Positions 36,286 to 44,408 of a stretch of 64,000 bases of DNA are shown one piece after another. Positions within the stretch are counted from its first letter, which is position 1; the number at the start of each line of letters is the position of its first letter. This DNA comes from Chryseobacterium capnotolerans (lineage in GTDB: Bacteria; Bacteroidota; Bacteroidia; Flavobacteriales; Weeksellaceae). The notes beneath the pieces are model-generated. The model was not told the DNA's origin, did not search any database, and saw nothing but the letters and a program-made list of their open reading frames with translations. The position numbers and the translations under genes are program-made. The stretch spans positions 2,547,001 to 2,611,000 of the forward strand of contig NZ_CP065589.1 of assembly GCF_021278965.1 (NCBI RefSeq), in the 5' to 3' direction.

Positions 36286-37052
36286 TCTTTACAAATAAAA
36301 TATTCAACAGAAATTGCCAAGGAGCTTGGTAAGATTGCGGTTTATCTGCCAGGTGAAATCATTGAGGTAGGTGATATTATTAAATTTCCATATGGTAAAA
36401 CAGGGTTTTTAAAAAAGAAGCTCCACTTGGTACTTTCACAAAAATTTCTTCTCTCAAAAATCTTGATGTCAACTATTCAGAATATGATAGTTTAGGAAAT
36501 AAACATAGTTACAAATTTTCGAGTAAAAACTCTGTAAAGAGTATTACATCAGCAAATTCACAAATTGAAGTTGTAGACGAGTTACCGAATGCAAATGGTG
36601 AAATAAAATTGCAATTTACGTCGGAAGGTTCTATTTACTTCCATGCTATTGAATGCTATAAAAAGCAAATCGGTGACATCACAAAACTTGAAAATGAAAT
36701 CATTTCAAAAAGTAAGGTTCTAATATGGGACAATACTTATCTCGTAACTTCAGTAACCTATGCATCAAATGCTTTAATAATGCAGTCCAGGTCAAAAAAC
36801 TCTGAAATTACTTTAGCAGGAAACATCAACGGATTAAAAACACAAGGAATAGACATTGGGGTTTCAGCAGAATTAAATATTAAGAATCAAAATGGAGATT
36901 TTTTCATAAAAGACTGGTCACAGAATGTTAGTGTTTTTATGGAATTAATGAAGTTTGAAAAAGAAACATTCCAAGTTATCAACAAAAATCTTAACACAAA
37001 AGAACCTAATGGCAGATTGATTCATGTCCAAGTAAATAGTTTAATTATATAA
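36283..37052 (+). CDS. unknown protein at the head of the TIR/caspase block; remote gasdermin-like candidate, frameshifted
   Basis: Two frames (36283-36495 and one ending 37052) join at a T5A6 run (36406-36416) into about 257 aa. The N-terminal part reads GKIAVYLPGEIIEVGDIIKF and APLGTFTKISSLKNLDVNYS; the C-terminal half is beta-rich (YLVTSVTYASNALIMQSRSK, GIDIGVSAELNIKNQNGDFF). Length, an N-terminal 'LP..I..GDII' block, late 'VTSVTYAS'-like strands and a caspase gene three places on recall bacterial gasdermins, pore formers released by proteolysis. However, the Gly-rich insertion segment and N-terminal Cys of characterised members are not seen. I do not firmly recognise the family; other membrane-active or sensor roles are possible. 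Confidence 0.35.
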
Positions 37053-37061
37053 TTTAAAAAA

Positions 37062-37619
37062 ATGTTCTACACAAAAAGTTATTTGAGAGATCTCTCAAAA
37101 ACCGGAAGAAAGGGTACAAAAACCTTTTCCGCAACAGTAAATGAAAGTAAAAATAGTATGTCCTTTGACATTTTCTTGTCTCATAGTTATCGAGATAAGG
37201 AGTATATAGAAGGTTTATTTTTAGAATTATCATCAAAAGGATTCAAGGTTTATGTTGACTGGATAGTTGATTCACATCTTGACAGAAAAAATGTAGATAA
37301 GAGGACTGTTGCCTTAATACGAAACAGGATGAAGCAGTCAAAATCTCTAATTTATGCAACTTCCGAAAATGCTTCAACATCAAATTGGATGCCTTGGGAA
37401 TTAGGCTATATGGATGGTGAAACTAGCAGATGTGCCATTCTTCCAATTACAGATTACGAAAACTCTACGTTTGAAGGTCAAGAATTTTTATCTGTCTACC
37501 CCTATGTCACAAAAGAGTCTGTAAAAGGTCTTGTAACAGGCAATATTTCGACAGAAGAAATATTATGGTTGAACGAAAACTCACGGAATTATCAAAGCTT
37601 AAAAGAATGGTTAAGATAA
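37062..37619 (+). CDS. TIR-domain protein
   Basis: The 185-aa protein has a TIR fold at about residues 33-160: first strand FDIFLSHSYRDKEYIEGLFL, GFKVYVDWIVD, KSLIYATSENASTSNWMPWE with the conserved Glu of WELG at position 113 (the catalytic position in NAD-cleaving TIRs), then RCAILPITD. About 30 basic residues precede the domain. It starts 9 bp after the previous gene and 113 bp before the caspase gene. It may cleave NAD to make a signal or deplete NAD. It differs from the ThsB-type TIR at 39134, so the block holds two unlike TIR proteins. Confidence 0.85.
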   Translation: MFYTKSYLRDLSKTGRKGTKTFSATVNESKNSMSFDIFLSHSYRDKEYIEGLFLELSSKGFKVYVDWIVDSHLDRKNVDKRTVALIRNRMKQSKSLIYATSENASTSNWMPWELGYMDGETSRCAILPITDYENSTFEGQEFLSVYPYVTKESVKGLVTGNISTEEILWLNENSRNYQSLKEWLR

Positions 37620-37732
37620 AAATGATAATGAAATTATTATTTATTAGTAATTCTTGGACTTATAGTAATGCTTATAATAGTTTTTTACAGATAAATCAAA
37701 ATGTAATTGTAAACAATTAAAACTCTAGAATA

Positions 37733-38701
37733 ATGAGAAGAAGAAGAGCAAAAGCAGTAGTAGTAGGTATAAATTATTATAGATCTAATAAGGTGAATAA
37801 TCTTTTTGGATGTGTAAGTGATGCTTATGAAGTTAAAACAGTTTTAGAAAGAGATGCCGACGGCACAAAAAATTTCGATGTGGTATTAGAAACCGCCGTT
37901 GATGATAATTCATCCATTGATAGAAGAATGTTAAAAGATCTCATTTTGGATGTTTTTAATGAAGATAATCCTGAAATAGCATTGTTCTATTTTTCAGGTC
38001 ATGGCTATTTAGAAGATTCAGGAGGATATCTGGTAACTTCTGATTGTGAAGATGGAGATGAAGGACTTTCTATGAGAGAAATCTTAGATTATGCTAATAA
38101 TTCAAATGCTTTAAACAAAATTATAATTTTAGATTGCTGTCACAGTGGTAAAATGGGTAGTCCAGGTGCTGAAACATCTGTAACAATCTGCGAGGGGATG
38201 ACTATATTAACAGCCTCCACAGACAAACAATATGCCTCAGAAATTGACGGATCTGGTTTATTTACTAAACTGTTTGTCGATGCATTAATGGGAGGAGCTG
38301 CTAACATTTTGGGTAACATTACCCCAGGTAGTGTATATGCTCACATTGATCAATCTTTAGGAGAATTCGGCCAACGTCCAATGTTTCGAACCAATGTAAA
38401 AACATTTATTAGTTTACGGGAAGTAAATCCTTCTGTTTCACTTTCTGATTTGAGCCGAATCACTGAACTTTTTCCAGATAGAGAAGAACATATATTAAAT
38501 CCCACTTATGAACCAACAAGTGATAATGCAGATAAAAATAATTGTGAAAAATTTAAGATTATGCAAAATTATAACAGAGTGGGCCTTGTCGTTCCAATTG
38601 AAGCGGATCATATGTATTATGCTGCTATAAACTCAAAATCTTGTAAGCTTACAACATTAGGTGAACATTATTGGAATCTTGTAAAAAATAATAGAATTTA
38701 A
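37733..38701 (+). CDS. caspase-family (C14) protease with C-terminal extension
   Basis: The 322-aa protein has a caspase-like catalytic domain to about residue 225: KAVVVGINYYRSNKVNNLFG, the catalytic His90 in LFYFSGHGYLEDSGGYLVTS, and the catalytic Cys136 in IIILDCCHSGKMGS. The last 90 residues (SDLSRITELFPDRE; YNRVGLVVPIEADHMYYAAI; LTTLGEHYWNLVKNNRI) look like a small winged-helix extension and could bind an activating ligand. In type IV Thoeris, a TIR protein makes ADP-cyclo[N7:1'']-ribose that switches on a caspase-like protease, which degrades cell proteins to stop phage. TIR genes on both sides support that role here. Confidence 0.85.
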   Translation: MRRRRAKAVVVGINYYRSNKVNNLFGCVSDAYEVKTVLERDADGTKNFDVVLETAVDDNSSIDRRMLKDLILDVFNEDNPEIALFYFSGHGYLEDSGGYLVTSDCEDGDEGLSMREILDYANNSNALNKIIILDCCHSGKMGSPGAETSVTICEGMTILTASTDKQYASEIDGSGLFTKLFVDALMGGAANILGNITPGSVYAHIDQSLGEFGQRPMFRTNVKTFISLREVNPSVSLSDLSRITELFPDREEHILNPTYEPTSDNADKNNCEKFKIMQNYNRVGLVVPIEADHMYYAAINSKSCKLTTLGEHYWNLVKNNRI

Positions 38702-38717
38702 ATTAAATCAGTAACGT

Positions 38718-39047
38718 ATGGAAATTATTTTAAACACAGATACTGTAAAAAAACTGGATCAAGATATTAGAAATAAAATCTCAACAGAACTTAAAACTTG
38801 GGAAAAGAAAACTGATGATAATGGGTATACATTATATTACCATACTACGAAATCAGGTCAGTGGGAAGATGATTTATTTGTGAAACCATTTTTAAATATT
38901 GAAAAGAAACAAATTAAGTTTTGTATCACCAAATCTGATGGTGAAATAATTGATTTTGAACCATCTTTTGGATACCTATTAGGGAGATTTACGGAAGTAT
39001 TAATGGTAAATTTTTCAGATCAATTTAACAGTCTTGAATTTAAGTAA
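38718..39047 (+). CDS. unknown 109-aa protein between caspase and ThsB-type TIR genes
   Basis: It begins MEIILNTDTVKKLDQDIRNK and has a mixed alpha/beta content (YTLYYHTTKSGQWEDDLFVK; IKFCITKSDGEIIDFEPSFG), no signal peptide or membrane helix, and a C-terminal amphipathic helix (LLGRFTEVLMVNF). It lies 16 bp after the caspase stop and is surely co-transcribed. I do not recognise it. By position it could be a regulator, protease substrate or phage sensor of the system. Confidence 0.6.
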   Translation: MEIILNTDTVKKLDQDIRNKISTELKTWEKKTDDNGYTLYYHTTKSGQWEDDLFVKPFLNIEKKQIKFCITKSDGEIIDFEPSFGYLLGRFTEVLMVNFSDQFNSLEFK

Positions 39048-39133
39048 GTAAATCATAAGAGTGTAAAATAAGTAAAGGATAGCTTAAAAGAATATCCTAA
39101 GAAATATTTAAACAAAATTAAAATAAAAACAAT

Positions 39134-39544
39134 ATGGCAAATCCAAGAGCATTTATAAGCTTTGACTTTGATAATAACGCTGGTGAAAAAATGTATTTTG
39201 TCGGTCAAGCAGTAAACTCCCGTACTCCTTTTAATATTGAGGATTGGTCTTCAAAAGAAGCATTGGCACAATCAACATGGCAAAAAATTATTGAAGATAA
39301 GATGAAGAGGTGTAATATGATGATAGTTTTGGTGGGTAGAAATATGGGTACTGCAACTGGTGTTAATAAGGAAATTGATATGGCAATTAAAAACAATGTT
39401 CCTTTTTTTGGAGTATACGTCGCTGGAGCGAATTCTTCATCTATTTTACCTGTTGGATTGGCTAGGAATAGGGTTATTCAGTGGACATGGGATGGTATTG
39501 CAAAGGCTATTTCTCAGATGATGAAGGAAGGCAAAAATCTTTAA
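39134..39544 (+). CDS. ThsB-type TIR protein (MTH538/PF08937 family)
   Basis: The 136-aa product is a compact TIR of the Thoeris ThsB kind: PRAFISFDFDNNAGEKMYFV at the N-terminus, TPFNIEDWSSKEALAQSTWQ, MIVLVGRNMGTATGVNKEID with the likely catalytic Glu80, and VPFFGVYVAGAN. ThsB proteins detect phage and convert NAD into a cyclic ADP-ribose isomer that activates the partner effector. The nearest effector candidates are the caspase (37733) and the SLOG protein (39727); no SIR2-SLOG ThsA is present. It ends the plus-strand run, with two hairpins behind it. Confidence 0.9.
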   Translation: MANPRAFISFDFDNNAGEKMYFVGQAVNSRTPFNIEDWSSKEALAQSTWQKIIEDKMKRCNMMIVLVGRNMGTATGVNKEIDMAIKNNVPFFGVYVAGANSSSILPVGLARNRVIQWTWDGIAKAISQMMKEGKNL

Positions 39545-39601
39545 AACATTTTTTGAAAAATGTATAAAGTAATAATACATTTATTCTTTAACTAGATATT
39601 G

Positions 39602-39670
39602 AAACTGAAAACTTTCAGTTTACTGAATAAAATCGTTTTAAATACTGTTATATTTATAACAGTATTTAAA
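39602..39670 (+). terminator. two successive perfect hairpins after the ThsB-type gene
   Basis: AAACTGAAA/TTTCAGTTT (39602-39610, 39613-39621) is followed by TTTAAATACTGTTATA/TATAACAGTATTTAAA (39637-39652, 39655-39670), 9 and 16 bp without mismatch; the second is followed by T5. They probably terminate the block. Confidence 0.7.
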
Positions 39671-39726
39671 TTTTTAATAAATCATGTTAAATTCTATACT
39701 TAAATAATTAATAAAAACAGATTCAA

Positions 39727-40215
39727 ATGATTTTAGGAATAACGGGGCATCAAAGTCTGGAGAGTTTTGATTTAGACTGGATTAAATTGACGATAGGTAA
39801 TTTTATAGCGGAAAATAATGTTATAAACGGGGTTTCATCCTTAGCAATTGGTGCGGATCAACTTTTCTGTAGAGAACTAATTAAAAGAAATATCAACTAT
39901 GATGTGGTTATTCCATGCAATAACTATATATCTACTTTTAAAACTCTAGATGATTCGAGGTCTTTCTTAGATTTATTAAACATGTCAAAAGATACTTATA
40001 CACTTGATTTTGATAAACCTAGTGAATCTGCATTCTATTCAGCAGGCATTGAAATTGTTAATAAAACAACAGTAATGTTAGCTATATGGGATGGAAAGCC
40101 AGCAAAAGGCCTAGGTGGCACAGGGGATATTGTTGAGTTTGCATTAAAGCAGAAAAAATCTGTTTTTCATATTAATCCAGTAAATAAAAGATCTAATTGC
40201 TTGAAGCAAAGTTAA
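39727..40215 (+). CDS. stand-alone SLOG-superfamily protein
   Basis: The 162-aa protein shows the Rossmann-like SLOG/DprA-LOG pattern: ILGITGHQSLESFDLDW at the start, VSSLAIGADQLFCRELI (about residues 37-53), VMLAIWDGKPAKGLGGTGDI (about 117-136) and SVFHINP. SLOG domains bind or process nucleotide ligands; in ThsA the SLOG domain binds the TIR-made cADPR isomer. Here it is a separate gene 182 bp behind a ThsB-type TIR, suggesting a ligand sensor, sponge or modifier, though the hairpins between them mean separate transcription is possible. The superfamily call is good; the link to Thoeris is inference. Confidence 0.7.
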   Translation: MILGITGHQSLESFDLDWIKLTIGNFIAENNVINGVSSLAIGADQLFCRELIKRNINYDVVIPCNNYISTFKTLDDSRSFLDLLNMSKDTYTLDFDKPSESAFYSAGIEIVNKTTVMLAIWDGKPAKGLGGTGDIVEFALKQKKSVFHINPVNKRSNCLKQS

Positions 40216-40277
40216 GGCAATTTACAAAATAAAATGAATTACCCATTTACACCCCTATCCCATGAGATTTGTAAGTT

Positions 40278-40316
40278 AAAAAGACCTAGGCTTAGATTTT
40301 ATAATCTGAGTCTTTT
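40278..40316 (+). terminator. terminator after the SLOG gene
   Basis: AAAAAGAC (40278-40285) with GTCTTTT (40310-40316) and an inner AGATT/AATCT stem. Confidence 0.5.
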
Positions 40317-40376
40317 ATATCAGCAAACTAAAAAATGAGTTGAATGAGTTGAATGAGTTGAATTAGTCAATACTTA

Positions 40377-41544
40377 ATCTGACAGTTATAATCAAATTGA
40401 ATAACTTTAAAACAGATTAAGTATTATGACAACACAACAAAAAATCATCAAAAACAAGTTAGGTGTACTTGAATTAGCACAACATTTAGGAAACGTCTCC
40501 AAAGCCTGTAAGGTGATGGGATATTCCCGAGACAGTTTCTATAGATTCAAAGAACTGTATGAGCAAGGAGGTGAATTGGCGTTACAGGAAATCTCAAGAA
40601 GAAAGCCAGTATTAAAAAACCGTGTAGATGAAGCCATAGAAAAGGCTGTTGTTGAGATAGCCATTGAGAACCCTGCTTTAGGACAGCTTAGAGTAAGTAA
40701 TGAGCTTAAAAAGAAAGGCTTTATCGTATCTCCGGGCGGAGTCAGAAGTATTTGGTTAAGACACGATCTACATACATTTAAACTTAGATTAAAAGCCCTG
40801 GAAGCCAAATCCGCTCAAGATGGTATAGTCCTTACCGAATCTCAGCTTTCAGCATTAGAGAAGGCTAAGGAGGAGAAAAAAGCTCATGGAGAAATTGAAA
40901 CTCACCATCCTGGATATTTAGGAGCTCAAGACACTTATTACGTGGGCAATATAAAAGGAGTTGGACATATTTATCAGCAAACTTTTATTGACACGTATTC
41001 CAAAGTTGTTTTTGCAAAGCTATATGATCGTAAAAATGCCCTTATTGCTGCTGATATGCTTAATGATCAGGTGGTTCCTTTCTTTGAGCAACAGGAGCTT
41101 CGTTTACTCAGAATTTTAACAGACCGGGGAACTGAATACTGTGGAATAAGGGAGCAGCATGAATACCAGCTCTATTTGGCCATTGAAGATATTGATCACA
41201 CGAAGACCAAGGCTAAAAGTCCTCAGACCAACGGCATCTGTGAACGTTTTCACAGAACGATTCAGGAAGAATTTTATGCCATAGCTTTCAGAAAAAAAAT
41301 TTACAGAAGCATTGAGGAACTGCAATTAGATCTGAACAGCTGGCTGTCCTATTACAACAATGAAAGAACACATACAGGAAAACATTGCTATGGTAAAACA
41401 CCGATGCAGACGTTTCTAGATAGTAAAACTATGGCAAAAGAGAAATTATTGGAAACTCTTGCAGAGGAACAAAAAATCCTTACTTTTGGAAGTAAGGAAA
41501 ATATGGGATAACTGACAATTATTTTTAAACCCTAACTGTCAGAT
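40377..41544 (+). mobile_element. IS481-family-like insertion sequence
   Basis: Perfect 12-bp terminal inverted repeats, ATCTGACAGTTA (40377-40388) and TAACTGTCAGAT (41533-41544), enclose a single transposase gene, 1168 bp in all. No clear target duplication is seen at the ends. It sits between the TIR/caspase block and the minus-strand defence genes. Confidence 0.85.
40426..41511 (+). CDS. IS481-family transposase
   Basis: The 361-aa protein has two N-terminal HTH segments (KLGVLELAQHLGNVSKACKV with MGYSRDSFYRFKELYEQGG) and an rve-type catalytic core: Asp in QTFIDTYSKVVFAKLYDRK, Asp in RILTDRGTEYCG, and Glu in SPQTNGICERFHRTIQEEFY, the DDE triad with the IS481 spacing. The length is normal and the frame is intact, so the element may be active. 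The start codon lies directly beside the arm of a 13-bp inverted repeat that reaches over the left IS end (40369-40425). Confidence 0.92.
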   Translation: MTTQQKIIKNKLGVLELAQHLGNVSKACKVMGYSRDSFYRFKELYEQGGELALQEISRRKPVLKNRVDEAIEKAVVEIAIENPALGQLRVSNELKKKGFIVSPGGVRSIWLRHDLHTFKLRLKALEAKSAQDGIVLTESQLSALEKAKEEKKAHGEIETHHPGYLGAQDTYYVGNIKGVGHIYQQTFIDTYSKVVFAKLYDRKNALIAADMLNDQVVPFFEQQELRLLRILTDRGTEYCGIREQHEYQLYLAIEDIDHTKTKAKSPQTNGICERFHRTIQEEFYAIAFRKKIYRSIEELQLDLNSWLSYYNNERTHTGKHCYGKTPMQTFLDSKTMAKEKLLETLAEEQKILTFGSKENMG

Positions 41545-41599
41545 AAAGTCGTGGCTATTACAAATGAGTCGATAGAAAATTTCTTGTTTTATTTAATTA

Positions 41600-43083
41600 T
41601 TACATGTTTTTGTCAATATGTAAATACTTAATCCCTTGTTTACTATAATCTATGTAATAAAAATTATATCCTAAAATTTTTAATATAACTCGATGAATAA
41701 GAGTAGCGTATGCATCAGATATTTTTTTTATCCTTTGTTGTTCTTCAACTGTATCATAATTTATAGCTTGATGGGTCATTTGGTTACGTGCTAATAAAGC
41801 TTGATTTTCAATAGATTTTTTATCGAAATGAATCTCTAGATATTTAAAAAACACTCGCATCTTTTCTCCAATACTAAAATTATAAGGATTCTTTATTTTA
41901 TTAATTATAGATGACTTAAATTCATATCCTTCCAACTTTTTTCTAAAGATTCGAGTTCATCTTTGATTAAAATATGATAATTATTTTTTTCATCTTTACT
42001 GTATGTTTTTTGTAATCCATGAACTTTAACAAATGAATCTATTAAACTCTCTAAGCCCGAAGATAATGTTGGTAGATTGGTTCCTAACGGTGAACTTTGA
42101 CCAATCCAAAGTTTCCATAAACAATCAGAAAGCGATATCTTATTATATTGGTTAACGAAATTACTAAAAAGTTCATTTAGAATTTTCTCAAGAAAATTTC
42201 TATCTTTTCCGTTACTTAATGGTATAGGATTCATATTTATATTTTTATACAACTTTCTCGACCACGGATTTATTGATTCTGTGGCGATAAGTTCATATCC
42301 ATTAATGAATGAGCTTGATCCAATATTTTGCAGATGACTTCCAAATATAAATGATAAAAACTCTTGTACTATTTTTCTGAAATATTGGTCTGGAAAATCA
42401 TTTGAAATATTACGATACTCGACTAAAATTCCATCCATATTATCTGGCAAATATTTTTTATTTACTGCTTGAATACAAATAATTTGGTTTTGATAATTCA
42501 ATACAAAATAATCCCATGAACTTGAGTATCCATTACCGAAGTATTCGATATTCTCTTCGTAATGATCTAAACTGGTTCTATATTTATAATGCTCACTAAA
42601 GTTTATTCTTTTTGTTAGTCCACTAAACAAAATATCAGGAATTGAGCAAAGAGAGTAATCGCATATTTTATCCGGTAGAATATTGCTGTTATTTACTAAT
42701 TCAATACCTTCTAAATATACTTCACATCTAAACTCAAAATATAATACATCATCTTTTTTAAATGGAATCTGATTAATAAATGAAATACCAAATCCCTTTA
42801 TACGATATATATTTCCATTTGATTTGGCTTCAATTGTTTCACCTTTTATAAAGCCGACTTTTTTTAGTTCATCGTCTTCATAGTATTCTAATTCTTTTGG
42901 ATTTTTTGTTACACCTTTTAATATCCCTTTTAGGCTATAATCATAATCTCTAAAAATTTCAATAGTCGAATCAGAAGGAATTTTATAATGATTAGTTAGT
43001 GAAAAAAGTTCAGTTACTTTTAGAGGAAACTCATTGCCTTCCCAATCATAACTTTGAAATTTTTTGTTCTCAATCTTTTTCAT
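41600..43083 (-). CDS. HEPN-domain protein (ApeA-like candidate), frameshifted
   Basis: Frames 41905-43083 and 41600-41935 overlap and join at an A6 run (plus-strand T6 at 41937-41942); one extra A gives LEKKLEGYEFKSSIINKIKN, a protein of about 494 aa. The C-terminus carries LLARNQMTHQAINYD, an RN-x3-H (Rx4H) HEPN ribonuclease signature, in a helical domain. The N-terminal 250 residues are beta-rich (KKIENKKFQSYDWEGNEFPL; IYRIKGFGIS). This layout fits ApeA-type antiphage HEPN nucleases, which block translation on infection. The N-terminal match is weak, so I hold only the HEPN call firmly. Confidence 0.6.
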
Positions 43084-43197
43084 TTATATCCGCAGTTTTT
43101 TATCATCGTTTTTATTATAAAAGTAAATACAATTTTTTTTAGATAATCACTGTTATGTATCTCAACCATGTTTATTGATACAACTTTAGTTGAGATA

Positions 43198-44262
43198 TTA
43201 TTTTTCGTATTCGTTTAGAATGGTTTCTAACACATTTTCTAAATTTTCAGTAATATCTTTTCCAGTAAATCTTAAAACATTTATATCTAATTTGTTTAAA
43301 GCTTCATTAATTTTTTTATCTTTATTTAAATCATGAAATTCTTTTCCGTCACAAAAAATTGCTAACTTTTTATCCGGAAAATAAAAATCAGCTTGAGTAA
43401 TAAGTTGTTCTTGTCCCAACCAAATGCCACTGTCTTGCATTTCGAAATAATTTGCAATGATATCTCCTGACTTAAAAATATTTGTCTGTATTATTGGAGT
43501 CAATTTCTTCAAATACATTCCTTGTAATAGAAATAATTCAATAGGAGAATCACACCTAAAAATTCTACGAGGTTCAGTATTTGAAAAGTTTTTAAAAAAT
43601 AAATTCGTCTTATATTTTCTATATTTTGCATTGATTTCTTTTGATGACGTACTATTCTCTAAGAATTTTATTTCTCGCTTATCAAAAATTGGAGATAAAA
43701 AATACATTCCCCAATTAAAACCAACAGTATCTATATAATCATTATAATCTAAATTTGAAAAAATTTGATAATCTATTCCCATTCCTTGTTTCCAAGATTG
43801 AAAAGGATTAAATTCTGTGAAAACTAAATTTCCTTCTTGGCTTAATTGTTCAACATCCATTTGCTCAAGTAATTCTATCCTCCAAGTATCAATTTTACCT
43901 TTGTTTGTCATAGGTAATAAAGAAATATTATATGGTAAACCTTTTAATGAGCCTTCTGGATTGTCTTCTATGGCAAAAAAATTAAAAACAATTGAAATTG
44001 CTTGAAACTCATTTACTCCAATACTTTTATAATATTCATATTCTATTTCAGCAGGATTTACTGTTAAAATTGGTGGATGACCCGAATCAGTTATAAATTT
44101 TAATCTCGAATTTGTAATTGGTAATATTCCATTTAAGGCATGAAAGTCTAGATTTAATATCGGTGGAATATTTCTAAAATCAATTTCTAAATCTTTTTGT
44201 TTAGGAAAATTTTTATAATATTTTAAATTATCTTCCAAAAATTTAGGTCTATTTAGAATCAT
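43198..44262 (-). CDS. putative PD-(D/E)xK nuclease (DUF559/Vsr-like C-terminus)
   Basis: The 354-aa protein ends in a nuclease-like domain: SPIELFLLQGMYLKKLTPII (Glu), ITQADFYFPDKKLAIFCDGK (Asp and the [E/D]xK-like DGK), then HDLNKDKKINEALNKLDINV and LRFTGKDI. This order is the DUF559/very-short-patch-repair type. The first 230 residues have no known domain (ILNRPKFLEDNLKYYKNFPK). It lies between the HEPN and OLD genes on one strand; a role in host defence or mobile-element DNA processing is likely from the context. Confidence 0.6.
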   Translation of the reverse strand: MILNRPKFLEDNLKYYKNFPKQKDLEIDFRNIPPILNLDFHALNGILPITNSRLKFITDSGHPPILTVNPAEIEYEYYKSIGVNEFQAISIVFNFFAIEDNPEGSLKGLPYNISLLPMTNKGKIDTWRIELLEQMDVEQLSQEGNLVFTEFNPFQSWKQGMGIDYQIFSNLDYNDYIDTVGFNWGMYFLSPIFDKREIKFLENSTSSKEINAKYRKYKTNLFFKNFSNTEPRRIFRCDSPIELFLLQGMYLKKLTPIIQTNIFKSGDIIANYFEMQDSGIWLGQEQLITQADFYFPDKKLAIFCDGKEFHDLNKDKKINEALNKLDINVLRFTGKDITENLENVLETILNEYEK

Positions 44263-44408
44263 ACGAATATTTAGTGTGATATGTTAATTGAATGTTTCCT
44301 GTAAAGCTACAGGTGGATTTTGCTAGCGACAAAGTTTTATTAAGAATGAAAATAGATGTCCAATTGAAGTCTTTCAATAATAGTTTTTTTAACATTATAA
44401 GCAGCGTA

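Noticed and set aside
36283..40215. Classical type I Thoeris (ThsA SIR2-SLOG)
   Set aside because: No SIR2 domain gene is present; the SLOG gene encodes only a SLOG-like domain.
40335..40361. CRISPR-like repeat
   Set aside because: The 9-bp units are contiguous with no spacers and no cas gene is near.
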